Source: Anaeromyces robustus (taxonomy: Eukaryota; Neocallimastigomycota; Neocallimastigomycetes; Neocallimastigales; Neocallimastigaceae). Taken from it: a DNA stretch of 64,000 nucleotides. Position 1 is the first letter of the stretch. Each line of letters starts with the position of its first letter. Below, piece by piece: positions 12,029 through 26,569 of this stretch. Below the pieces are notes generated by a model. That model did not search any database. It was given only the letters and a program-made list of their open reading frames with translations, and had not been told where the DNA came from. The stretch covers positions 85,902-149,901 of the forward strand of contig MCFG01000137.1 in NCBI GenBank assembly GCA_002104895.1, in the 5' to 3' direction. The position numbers were made by a program, and so were the translations under genes.

Positions 12029-12067
12029 ATGCGCCCCATTGCGAAATGCAACATTGCGAAATGCAAC
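12029..12067 (-). repeat. Right outer terminal unit
   Basis: Identical over 39 bp to the unit at 11975-12013 and separated from it by 15 bases. The identity implies recent duplication or homogenisation. Confidence 0.85.
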
Positions 12068-12502
12068 TCTCCCCAAAAAAATAATATTTTTTTATTGTAT
12101 TTTTACATAAATTTAAAAAAACTAATAATTTTTATTGAATTTTTACATAAATTTATATTATTTAACATAAATTTATGTAAAAATTTTTATATACATTAAT
12201 TTATAAATCTATGAAATTTAGATTATCTTTGTGGCGTATATTTTAATATTAAAAATATAAATTCATATGATTACATATTTTTAAGTAAAAAATTTTTTTT
12301 CTTTTCTATACATATTTTTCTTTTTCTTTGATTAGAAACGTAATAGAATTTTGGTTTTAAGAATTTATTATTTTAATATTCAATATTTAATATAAACTTA
12401 AAACACAACAATTAATTAAAAAAAAAGAATTCAATACTTTTAAATATATTGACAAATATTTTATTCTTTTTTTCTTTTTTTATTAATATAAATATTAATT
12501 AA

Positions 12503-12608
12503 AATTTTAAACAATAAAACTTTATAATTTTTTTTTTTTTTTTAATAAAAAGTATAGAATTAATTTTATTTTTATTTTATTTTTTTTAAAGTTTTATTGT
12601 TTAAAATT
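12503..12608. repeat. 21-bp perfect inverted repeat with 64-bp loop
   Basis: The arm at 12503-12523 (AATTTTAAACAATAAAACTT plus one T) is the exact reverse complement of 12588-12608. The intervening 64 bases are A/T-rich. It resembles the ends of a very small foldback element, but no other evidence supports mobility. Confidence 0.75.
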
Positions 12609-12933
12609 ATTATTTGTTTCAATGTGTATTACAAACATTAAAATTATTATTGTTTCAATATGTATTACAAACAATTAGAAATAAAATAAATAAAGAAAAA
12701 GAAAAATTTTATAATAGATTTATAATAGATTAATAAGAACTTTTTAACGTTTATTGTTCTTTTTTTTTTTTAAAGAAAAAAAAAAAAGCTGAACTCTTTG
12801 AACGATCTTTGACATATTAACTTGATGAGTTATGAAGAAAAAAACATAGCTTAAATTAGATATTTGTTTAGTAAACCCCCCACATTTTATATGATTCTTT
12901 GTTGAAATGTTTATAACTATTTTAATCGTTTGT

Positions 12934-13003
12934 AAATATAATATAATATATTATTAAATATAATATAATATATTATTAAATATAATATAATATATTATTA
13001 AAT
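12934..13003. repeat. 22-bp tandem repeat, about three copies
   Basis: The unit (AATATAATATAATATATTAT plus TA) recurs three times almost perfectly and then degrades into related A/T sequence. Confidence 0.85.
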
Positions 13004-13570
13004 ATATTAATAAATATATTATTATATATTTTTAACTTTTTTTTTGTTTAATATTTTATATTAATAATATATTAAAAATTGTATTGTCCATATTCTTCAA
13101 TACAATTTTAATATAAAAATAAAAATATAAAAAAAAATAAACAGAAATTAAAAATAAAAATATACAAGATATACCATAAAAAAAATAAATAAATAAATAA
13201 ATATTAATAAATAAATATGATATACAAAAAATAAAAAATAAAAATAAACAAAGTATTATAAAGTTATTATAAATAAATAATAAAAAAAAATTATTTTTTT
13301 TATATACTTTATTATTATTACTTTACTATTTTCCTTATGTTTTTTTTTTTTTTTTTTTCTTTTCTTACATCTAATATTTTTTTATTTTTTTTTATTGAAA
13401 TATTTGAATTATTATGTTTTTTTTAATATTAAAAATAATCAAATATTAAATGATATATTATCTATAGATATTCGAATATCAGATCAATTTATATTTATAT
13501 TATTATTTAACTTTCTTTGGATTGTACTTAAGAAAAAAAAAAAAGAACAAGATTTTTTGTTTCGCTTTTA

Positions 13571-13722
13571 TATAAAATAGGGAAGTTTACAAAATGGGAA
13601 TTTCTTTTTATGTAAAATGGGAATTTCTTTTTATATATAATGGGAAGTTCCTTTTATATAAAATGGGAAGTTCATTTATACAAAATAGGAAGTTCTCTTT
13701 ACATAAAATGGGAAGCTCTCAT
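13571..13722. repeat. GGGAAGTT minisatellite, about six degenerate copies
   Basis: Six units of about 22-28 bp each carry the core AAAATGGGAAGTTC (variants GGGAATTTC, AGGAAGTTC, GGGAAGCTC) followed by T-rich then TATA-like sequence. The spaced GGGAA cores stand out against the A/T background. Copies differ by substitutions and length, so the array is old. Confidence 0.8.
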
Positions 13723-14359
13723 CTTTTTTTTTATTATTTTCCTATTTATAATTCGAAAATAAATATTAAATGAATATTGAAAAAAAAAAAGATAATTAAA
13801 TACTATTATAAAATATTTTAATTATAATATTTTTAATTACAATTTTCTATGAAATATTAATGAATATGATTTAATATTGATATTTTTTTTTTATTTTATA
13901 ATTTATTCTATAAAATAAATAAAAAAAAAAAAACACTGATGAAAAAAAAATAACAATTATAAAAAATTATTAACATTTATAGCAAAATATTTATTTTTTT
14001 TTTTAAAAAATTTATTTTATTTTATTTTTTGATATTTTATTATTTTTTTTTTTTTTTTACATTTTATTTCTTTTTTTTTTTTTTTTACAATTTATTTTTT
14101 ATTATTTAATTTTACTTTTATTTTATTTTTTATTTCTTTTATTATTATTATTATTTTATTTTATTTTATTTTTTATTCTTTAATTTCTAGTTTTGTTTTT
14201 TTTTAAATAATTTTGCATAAAAATATGCTAATCTTATATTAGGTAATTGATTTTATTTATATCTAATATATATTTATTTTTTCTATTTAATCACTCTTTA
14301 ATATGAAAAATAAAAAAAAAAGCTATACAAAAAAATAAATTATTTTATTTACAAATTGT

Positions 14360-15121
14360 TTAAATGTAGAAACCAGCTGTAACTCTGAAAACACTACCAG
14401 TCATAGCAGAAGCGGAATCAGACATCATTAAAACAAGTGAAGATAAGTAATCAGTAGTTTCACACATTCTACCCATTGGAATAACAGCTGAAGCACGTTT
14501 TCTTAATTCTTCTTCAGTTTCACCTTGAGCTTTTCTTAAAGCAAGTTCACCTTCAGTTGGAGTCCAACCTAAAGTTAAGTAATTACAACGAATATGTTCA
14601 CAAGCATATTGTTGAGCAATGTGACTACTTAATACACGAAGAACACCCTTTGAACAAGCATAAGCACATCTATCTTTGTCACCTCCCCATGCATGTGGTG
14701 AACCAGTAAGAACAATAGAACCTCCACCGTTCATTCTCATGTATTTAATAGCTTCTTGACAACAGAAGAAACAACCCTTGAAGTTAGTATCCATAACGGC
14801 ATCAAAAGTTTCTTCATCACAAGTATCAAGAGCAGATACTGGAGTGACACCAGAATAATTGAAGAAACAATCAATTTTACCGAATTTTTCATAAGCTTGA
14901 GCGAATAAGTTCTTACAATCAGAAACCTTTCTTACATCAGTATGAACATAAAGACCATCACTACCAAGTGATTTAATTTTAGCAATATGTTGTTCAGCAT
15001 TATTAATATCACCAATAACAACCTTAGCACCATTTTTAGCGAATTCTATGGCAGCATCTCTACCAACACCGTTGGCTCCTCCAGAAATAACAACAACCTT
15101 ATCCTTAAGAACTTGTTCCAT
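14360..15121 (-). CDS. Short-chain dehydrogenase/reductase (SDR)
   Basis: Classical SDR oxidoreductase of 253 aa, a usual length for the family, predicted cytosolic with a Rossmann NAD(P) fold. The cofactor loop is SGGANGVG (residues 13-20). A TDV motif (61-63) precedes the NYSG variant (88-91) of the usual NNAG. Catalytic residues are Asn113, Ser141, Tyr154 and Lys158 (YACSK). An Asp at the end of beta-2 (GDINN) favours NAD over NADP. The substrate cannot be assigned. There are no introns, and the codon use is richer in G/C than the surroundings, which with its bacterial-like architecture permits a horizontal origin. ATG 15121 is preceded by A/T-rich DNA and begins MEQVLKDKVVVISGG, the standard SDR start. 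Confidence 0.93.
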   Translation of the reverse strand: MEQVLKDKVVVISGGANGVGRDAAIEFAKNGAKVVIGDINNAEQHIAKIKSLGSDGLYVHTDVRKVSDCKNLFAQAYEKFGKIDCFFNYSGVTPVSALDTCDEETFDAVMDTNFKGCFFCCQEAIKYMRMNGGGSIVLTGSPHAWGGDKDRCAYACSKGVLRVLSSHIAQQYACEHIRCNYLTLGWTPTEGELALRKAQGETEEELRKRASAVIPMGRMCETTDYLSSLVLMMSDSASAMTGSVFRVTAGFYI

Positions 15122-15559
15122 TGTTTTTAATGTTTATTTTTTATTATTTATTTTTGCCTATACTTAAAAATTTATGTTATATAAAAAAATATAACTTTAT
15201 TTAGTTTATTCTTCAAATATTAAGTTATTAATATTTTGATAGAGTATAAATAAAAAAAAAAAAAAAAGAAAGAAAAAAAGCTCGATATTTATATTTTTTT
15301 TTAAAAAAAAAAAGAATAAAAAACAAAACAAAACAAAACAAAAAAGACATCTTTGATCTTTTACATCAACAAACTCTATTACATATAATTTGTTTTAGTT
15401 AATTATAATAAAGTTTATTAAAAATAAATTGAAATTTAATTAATATTTATTAATATAATAGAAATATTAATGAACAAATAAAAAAGCTTTTTTTTCATTG
15501 GTTTAATAACTAAAATGCTATAAAATTTTTGCATGTAAAACACCAAAATAAGAATTTTC

Positions 15560-15590
<31 letters not shown>

Positions 15591-15794
15591 TATTGAATTT
15601 TGGTTATTTATATTGGAAAATATATTAATATATTTATTTGAATACTAATAAATTACATAAAATATTATAAAAATTAAAATTAAATATTAAATCATTTATA
15701 ATTATTTCAAAATGTTTATTAAATTATAAATAATAAACTTTTTTTGAAAAAAAAAAAAAAAATAATATATTAAATTAAATAAATAATTTGTAAT

Positions 15795-15835
<41 letters not shown>

Positions 15836-17434
15836 ATTGTAAAAAAAAAAAAAAAAAAAATTATTAATTTTAGTATTCAAGTAATATTATAAATAAAAAT
15901 TTTTAAGTAATCAAGTAGTATTGTAAATAAAAAATTTAAAGTGATCAAGTAAGTATTGTAAATAAAAAATTTTAGTAATCAACATAAAAATCTTTTATTA
16001 AATAAAAAATATTTTATTTAACCATAAAAAAATTAAATAAAAGGAAAAAGAAAAATAAAAAAAACTTTTTTATTCATACTATTCAGATAAATAGATAAAA
16101 TAAAAAGTTTTATATGCAATACTAATATTCAAATAATAAAATATAAATATTATAGTTATATTAATCAATATTAAATATTCTAATAATCAATTTAATATTA
16201 TTATATAATAAATAAAAGTATTAAAATATTATATTTTCCCATATAAATAAGCAAATTCAATATATACATCTTATTAAAAATTCTTTATTTGGTGTGTTTT
16301 AATATGTAATATTTCAACTACTTACAAAATTGGAAATTCTTTAATATATGAGTAATTATGATTAGGTCATATGATTTATATGAAAAAAAACAGTATAATA
16401 ATGGATATTGAAATAAAAATTATTTGGAAAGCTACTAATTATATAGTGCAGAAAAGATCAATTAAGAAATATCTTGTCAAAATCCTAATAAAAAATCATT
16501 AATAAAATAATGCAATGAAATAATAGAAAATACGTTTTAATTTATTTAAATACTTTATAAATAATGATATAATTATTAAACTTTTTTTTTTTTTATCATT
16601 TATTTAATTTGAAAAAAGAAAATAGAAATAATTCACAAAAGTATTATTATAAATAGTAAACTATATAAATTAAATTTGTTTTATAACAACAAAATAGTAT
16701 TAATAATAATAAAAAAAAAAGAAAACAAAAAACGAAGAATCAATAATAAATAAGATTGTAATTAATTGATAATACATTAATAAATAAAATATAAAAAAAA
16801 AATGTATAGAATTATATATTTTAATTCTAGTATATATTATAAATATATTGTAATAAATATTTCAATTGAAAAAAATTTTTTTTTTTAATCTTGATATAAT
16901 ATTATAATTATTAATTATTAATTTTTTTTTTCTTTCTTTTTTTTTTTTTTTTATTATCTTATTTTTTATTATTTTAAAATTCTGTCAATTTTTTGTATAT
17001 TATAAAGAAATAATAAAAAAAAAAGTTATGTTAAATAATTTAAGGAAATGATTTATATTTTTTTTATTTCTTTTTAAAAAAGAATAAAAATAAACATAGT
17101 CATAAACATAAAAATAAAAATAAAAATAAAAATAAAAATTCATTATTCCTAATGTAATATATGAATATTATTGTTAATTATTATTTATTGTATTAATTTC
17201 TAATATCTATTTCTATATAATATATAAACATAATATAATAATTTTTTTTAATGTATTTACTTGTTTTTATAAAAATCTATATATACATATATTTAATTAT
17301 TTTCCCTACTATTAATCAAAACAATAATTTAATATATTTAAATTCATTGTTTTACGTTTTACATTTAATTATTATTTTTTTTTTATATTTTAAAATATAT
17401 TAAATATATTAAAAAAAAAAAATGGATTTTTAAT

Positions 17435-17466
<32 letters not shown>

Positions 17467-18217
17467 CTATTATTAATTAATATTAATTAATATAAATTAT
17501 GTATCAGACTTTTTTCTTTTTTTATTTTTTTTTTTTTACTACTGTATTATTTTCTTTTTTTTTTTATTATTTATTTAATTTATTTATTATTATAGTTTCA
17601 TTCAATTACTTAATTTGCCAAAATTTATTATTTGTATTTAATATTCAAACTACAATGTAAATATATATTTTTAATTTAAATCAATTAAATAGTTAATTTA
17701 AATAATTTTATTATATTAAATGATTCATAAAAACTTTTGAAACATATAGAAATAGAAAAAATTATTAATAAAAAATTTTTTTTTTCTTACTTCCATATTT
17801 ATAACATTAATTGAATGATTCATTTCTTTCTATGCAAAGAAAATACTATAAAAAAAAAAAATTCGAAAACAAATTAATAAACAAAAATTGATAACAAAAA
17901 TTTTCATATCAATATTTTCATAGTATAATTTTTGTATTTTTGTATTACGTAATTTAAACTTTAACTTCATAATACTACTTGATTTATTGTTTATATATTT
18001 AAAAAAAAAAAAAACTATTCCTTAAACAATAAGGATAGGAAATATAAAAAAAGACCACAAAGCATCATTTTATTATTTGAAAAATTATTATTAGTCTGAT
18101 ATTATTAAAAGTAAATAAATAATTATAAAATGTATTTATTATTAAATAAACTAAACAAATTACTGAAATTCAAAACAAATAAAAATGTATTCAAAACAAA
18201 TAAAAATATATTCAGTA

Positions 18218-18249
<32 letters not shown>

Positions 18250-20402
18250 GTAAATAAATAAATAAAAATGTTTCTGTTGTAAAAAATTAAAAATTTTTTT
18301 TTAAAGTATTACAAGAATTGTTATTAAGAATTTAATTAAAATATTATTATTTAAATTTGTTTTTAAATTAAATACATTATTAATTATTAAAAAACATTCC
18401 AAAAATGTTTTGTTATTAATATTTATTAAATTGTTATTAATTTTTTTTTTTTTTTGTTGTTGATATATTAAATTTTTATAAAATAAAATAAAATAATAAA
18501 AAAATTGTTTTGTTTATATGTATATATAAATATTTATATATATAGTGTTTATATTAAAATATATTTTATTTTATTTTATTTTATTTTTTAAAACAAAATA
18601 GAATATATATTATATAATGTGCAGTGTTTATAAATATATAGTTATATAATATGATATAATTATTATAGTAATATAGCATATAATATAATATATTATAATA
18701 TATTATATATTGTTTATTTTTGTATAATTTTCTTAGTGTTTAATACAATAAATATAATATATTTTATTAATATAATTAACTAATAATATATATAAATGTT
18801 TTTTTTTTTTTTTTGTAACAAAAAATTATTAATTTAAAAAAAAAAATTAATTTAAAAAATAAAAAATAAATAAATTTTAAAAAAAAAAATTTACCGAAAT
18901 AAATTAAAGAACTTTTTCTTTTTAAAAAAAAATATACATAATTTTATTAACTAATAAAAATTATATATATTTTGTATTATTAATTATTTTTAAAAAAAGA
19001 AAAATAAAAAATGAAATAAATTTAAAATTTTAATTTTTATTCGTTAAAATAAATATTAACTAATAAACCTAAAAATTTTTAATATTTCATTATGTTTCCA
19101 AAAATGGAAGATTTTTAACTTTTTTTTTTTTTAATAAGCATATATATAATTAAAAAACAAAAACAAAAAAAAAAAAAACAAAAAAACATAGAGACTTCAA
19201 TAAATTTCATAAAATATAGAGTACTTCATGAATTCACTTGAATTTATTGATGTCATAATATCAGTATAATAATAAGTATAAGTATACTAATATCTTTTTA
19301 TACATACTAGAATTATAAAATATATTGCTTAAAGGATAAATACTAAAATCAATAATACTTCTTTAGATTTTATTTTTTAAAAACAACTAACAATTGAAAA
19401 GAATATTTTCAAAAAAAAAAAAAAAAAATTGACATATTATTAATTATTAATTAATTGTACTTTATTTTGTATCACAATGTACATGATTTTTTAAAAAAAG
19501 AAAAATAGGTTAAATTTGTTTGTTTTATAATAAAAATGATGAATTAATTATATTATATTATATTATAGAAAAAGGAAGAAGTAATGATATATAACTAATA
19601 TTTTAATAAAACTAATTATAAAAAAAAAACTATTTAAAAAAGAAGAAAAAGGGAAAAAATAATTAATATGATATTACCGATTGATATATAAGCATATTAT
19701 ATTTTATAAATATTATTACATTTTTAATTTTTAAATCTTATTTATATATAAATATATTAGAAGGATTTATTTTATGGATTGATTGGAATATTGTTTTCTT
19801 GTTTTATATATAAATTATAATTAGTATTGTTTTTAATATATATTTTTATATTTATATCAAATATTTTCTTAGCCCACAAAAAAAAAAAAAAGAAAAAAGA
19901 AAAAAGAAATTTAGATTATAATATTTTTTCATTTCAAAATTCATACAATAATATTATGAAAATTTTTGATAAAAAATAAGAAAATAAATTCTAAATAAAT
20001 AAAAATATTTATTTATAATTAGTTAATTAGGTATGTAAAGTATAATCGTTTTTATATAAAAGTAATAGATAAATATATTCTATATAGTTTTATTACAATT
20101 AAATAAAATATATTCTATATAGTTTTATTACAAATAAATATATCGATAAATATAGTTAATTTTTAAATAAACTTTATTTATGTATATAAATAATTAAAGT
20201 TATACCCTAAAGAAAAATTGTTATTTTAAATTTAAATAAAACGTTTTTCTAAATAATATATTTATTTAATTTTTCCAAATACTTTATTGTATATAATATA
20301 TGAAATTTACACAAATAATATATTATATTCTCAGAATAACAAAGTTTGTTTTATATTATTTTCTTTTTGTGAAATAAAAATTGTTTATAAAACATCTTTA
20401 TA

Positions 20403-20520
20403 CAAGACGTGGCTTGATCATCACATGATTCAATAAAAATGATGATACGTGCTATAATAAGAATCATCATCACATGATCATCATTGAATAAGTATCATTT
20501 AATATATCACATGTATTATA
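20403..20520. repeat. Dyad-rich patch with ATCATCACATGAT motifs
   Basis: Two ATCATCACATGAT copies flank ATGATGATACGTGC and ATCATCAT. ATGATGAT and ATCATCAT can pair, and ATTCAATAAAAATGATG is partly mirrored by CATCATTGAAT. The patch is richer in G/C than its surroundings. No function is inferred. Confidence 0.4.
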
Positions 20521-20843
20521 ATAATATGAATATCATGTGTGTAATATTTATTATTTGTAAGTAGAATTGAATAATAATAATTAAATTAAAATTGAATAAT
20601 GATTAAATTGAATAATAATAATAATTAAATAAAATAAATAAAATATGTAACCTTAATTATTATCATTATTATATTATTTTGTATTATATTTTTTGTGATA
20701 ATTATAATTCTGCTTCTTAATAATATAAATGAAATAATAATAATTATGTAAATAATAATAATAAATAATAATAAATAGTAAAAATAATGATAATAATAAT
20801 CAAAATAATAAATAATAATAATAATAGTAATAAATAATAATAA

Positions 20844-21038
20844 TCAAAGTAATAAATAATTATAATAATAATAATTATAATAAATAATAAATAATAAATA
20901 ATAAATAATAAATAATAAATAATAAATAATAAATAATAAATAATAAATAATAAATAATAAATAATAAATAATAAATAATAAATAATAAATAATAAATAAT
21001 AAATAATAAATAATAATAATCAAAATAATAAATAATAA

Positions 21039-21069
<31 letters not shown>

Positions 21070-21344
21070 AAAATAATAAATAAAAATAATTATAAATAAT
21101 AATTAATAAATAATAATAATAATAAATAATAAATAATAAATAATAAATAATAATAATAAATAATAAAAAATAAATAATAAATAATAATAAATATAAATAA
21201 TAATAAATAATAAATAATAAATAATAAATAATAATAATAATAATAATAATTAATAAATAATAATAATAATAAATAATAAATAATAATAATAAATAATAAT
21301 AATCAAAATAATAAATAATAATAATAATAATAACAATAATAATA

Positions 21345-21377
<33 letters not shown>

Positions 21378-21400
21378 CATTGGTAATAATAATAATAATA
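20844..21400. repeat. Long AAT / AAATAAT microsatellite
   Basis: Over 500 bp consist of alternating AAT and AAATAAT units, with occasional TCAAAATAAT interruptions that recur at intervals. Low-complexity frames here (Leu-Phe-Ile-Tyr strings on the minus strand) are not genes. A similar ATT-rich mirror lies at about 21600-21745. Confidence 0.9.
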
Positions 21401-21711
21401 ATTATTATTATTATTATATATTATATAATTTTTATATAATTTTAATACTAATATTAATCTATAAATATAAATATAAATATAATTATATAATTATATATAC
21501 ATTTATATATATTTTTATATTATTAATTATATTTTTAATAATACTTTTAATAATAATTATAATAATGATTATAATAATTATAATAATAACAAATAATAAT
21601 TATTTAATAAATAATTATTTATTATTATTATTATTATTTATTATTATTTAATATTATTATTTATTTATTATTATTTATTATTATTATTATTATTATTATT
21701 TATTATTATTA

Positions 21712-21746
<35 letters not shown>

Positions 21747-22539
21747 ATTAGTATAATTTTAAAAACATAATTAATATTTAAACAATATTAGAAATAAAGA
21801 ATAAAAAAAATGCAAATATTAATTTACATATTTATTTTTATTCGTTTCAATATTTAACTTTGTTTATATAATATAATATGTATATTAATATCTTTTTTTT
21901 TTTTTTTCTACTACCACCTACAAAATTTTATTATTATATTTAATAAGTAATTATTATTTACTTATTAAATATATAAAAAAAGAAAATATTTATTATTTTT
22001 ACCAGTTATTTAAATTTCATTACTTTTTTTTTAATTTAGAAACAGATTAATGAACAAATCAAAAATATTATTTAATAACTAAAATTAATTATTTTTACAA
22101 TAAAAATAATTAGGTATATTTAAATATATTTAATATATATTAATAATATATTATAATATAAATATATTTTAAAATAAACTAAATTTGTTTTTTTTTTTTA
22201 TATTTAATTCAAATTATTACCGCTAATAGAAATGATTATTTTAATTATAATATATTATTTTATATATTAATATATTAGAATATTATAAATAAATATATTG
22301 ATAAATTAATTTACTTTAATTTTTAAATATAATGTCAAAAAAAGAGGTACCTATTTATATAATTAATAATATTAAAATATATTCTAGATTTACTATTTAA
22401 TAATAACTATATTTATATAATATTATATTATATCATACAATATATAATAATATATTAATTGAATAACGGAATTTATATTTAGAGTAAAAAAAAAATAATT
22501 TATTATAAATTATTTTATAATAATAAATGAACAAATGGA

Positions 22540-22578
<39 letters not shown>

Positions 22579-23173
22579 ATTGATAAATAAATAAATTGAT
22601 AAATAAATAAATAACAAATAAATAATAATAATTAATAATAAATAATAATAATAATAGTATAATAGTAATAATAAATATATTTATTTGGAAAAAAATAAAA
22701 ACTAATATTTAAGTTTAGTTTTTATTTTATTTTTTGTCGTACAAATTTAATTATCAATATATAAAAAGTGTATATTAATATATCAAATAATTTTAATCAA
22801 TAATAAATTATATAATATTTTGGTTTTTTTTTTAAAAATAATTTTATTTTTTAAATATTTAAAATAAAATTATACTATAAAGTATAAAAGTGAAAAACAA
22901 AATATTATATAAATGTTTAATTTCAAATAATAAAAAAGTAATAATTATAAAGTAAATTTTAATTGATAAATTGTTTTAATAGTTATAAATATATCAAAAT
23001 AAGTATAATTTATAATTATTAAATATTATAATTATTCTATTAAAAATAGAATTTAATTTCATAATACCAAAATTATTTATTTATTCAGTCATATCTGATT
23101 AAATATAATACATAGAAAATAAATTATTTAATAATAAATAAAAATATAAATATCAATATAATAAATAACCAAG

Positions 23174-25898
<2,725 letters not shown>

Positions 25899-26538
25899 AA
25901 TTAATATTTAATATGAAATAATATATATATCTTTATTTTCCTAATTATAAACTGTTCAAATGAGATATATTTCTACTAATAATGTTAATAAATATATGTA
26001 GTATATAATAATAAAATATATTTATAAATAATATCAAAATATTAGATTATAAATATATATATATATAAATATATATAAATTCATCATAAATAGATAATAT
26101 TTATTTAAAAAAAAAAAAAAAAAAATTAAAAATTAAAGTAAAAGATAAATATAAAATTTAAAAATTAATAATGTATTTTTTTAAAAAAAAAATATTAATT
26201 AGATATATATTTTATATTTTATACATTTTTCTTAAATTATTATTAATAGTTTTATACCTTAATTAGTTTATATTAAACTAATTAAATAAAAAAAAAAATA
26301 TTAAATTATTTATAATTTAATTTTTTATTATTTTCTTTTAGAAAATAATAATTATAATATATATATATTTATAAAGAATAACATTTATAGAGTATTGTAA
26401 TAGTAATAATAATAATACTAAAATGTTTGTTATTATTATTATAATTATAATTTTTTTTTTTTTTTATACTATATTAAAAACTAAAATCAAAAATTAAATT
26501 AAAAATCAAAAATCAAAGAACAAAGAACAAAAAAAAAC

Positions 26539-26569
<31 letters not shown>

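Larger units (their letters stand above)
11071..12067. mobile_element. Non-autonomous element with GC-rich inverted terminal units
   Basis: A segment of about 1 kb is bounded by inverted copies of a compound unit unlike anything else in this A/T sequence. The unit is two copies of the 15-mer GTTGCATTTCGCAAT followed by GGGGCGCAT. It occurs at the left end (11071-11116, with a 7-base insertion) and twice, inverted, at the right end (11975-12013 and 12029-12067, separated by 15 bases). A degenerate partial unit lies at 11126-11141. The interior has no gene but carries internal duplication: blocks near 11265-11380 and 11519-11620 resemble each other, and AATATTCAATATTATTAAA-type tandem units fill 11640-11880. 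No transposase and no clear target-site duplication are visible, so the class is unknown. A MITE-like or foldback element is the best guess. Confidence 0.6.
12068..14359. other. Non-coding region with several repeats
   Basis: No supportable gene. It holds a 21-bp inverted repeat (12503-12608), a 36-bp-type tandem pair at about 12608-12676 (TTTCAATGTGTATTACAAAC and variant), a 22-bp tandem array (12934-13003) and a GGGAAGTT minisatellite (13571-13722). A less A/T-rich patch at about 12788-12910 includes a CCCCCC run but has no open frame. Confidence 0.6.
15122..23173. other. About 8 kb non-coding A/T region
   Basis: No gene could be supported. The interval consists of homopolymers, AAT/AAATAAT microsatellites and A/T-only sequence. 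Local structures are a 35-bp tandem pair at about 20074-20133 (ATATTCTATATAGTTTTATT core), a dyad-rich patch at about 20403-20520 built on ATCATCACATGAT, and a long microsatellite at 20844-21400. A 40-codon ATG-initiated frame at 16380-16502 is probably chance. An ATG followed by a GTACCT at 22332-22350 was considered as a syntaxin 5' exon and not adopted. Confidence 0.55.

Noticed and set aside
11975-12199. ORF starting MRPIAKCNIAKCN
   Set aside because: Its start is simply a translation of the element's inverted terminal repeats; the rest is A/T low complexity.
13395-13580. 61-codon ORF before the GGGAAGTT array
   Set aside because: Low complexity, ends inside the repeat, and no family resemblance.
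16380-16502. 40-codon ATG frame in the long non-coding region
   Set aside because: Length is near chance expectation even with few stops. No conserved motif and no splice-linked exon was found.
20844-21071. Minus-strand LLFIIYY repeat ORF
   Set aside because: A microsatellite translated.
22332-22350. ATG-GT segment as a possible first exon of syntaxin
   Set aside because: The start at 23174 already gives the typical MRDR-type syntaxin N-terminus. Joining the upstream segment is not needed and has no support.
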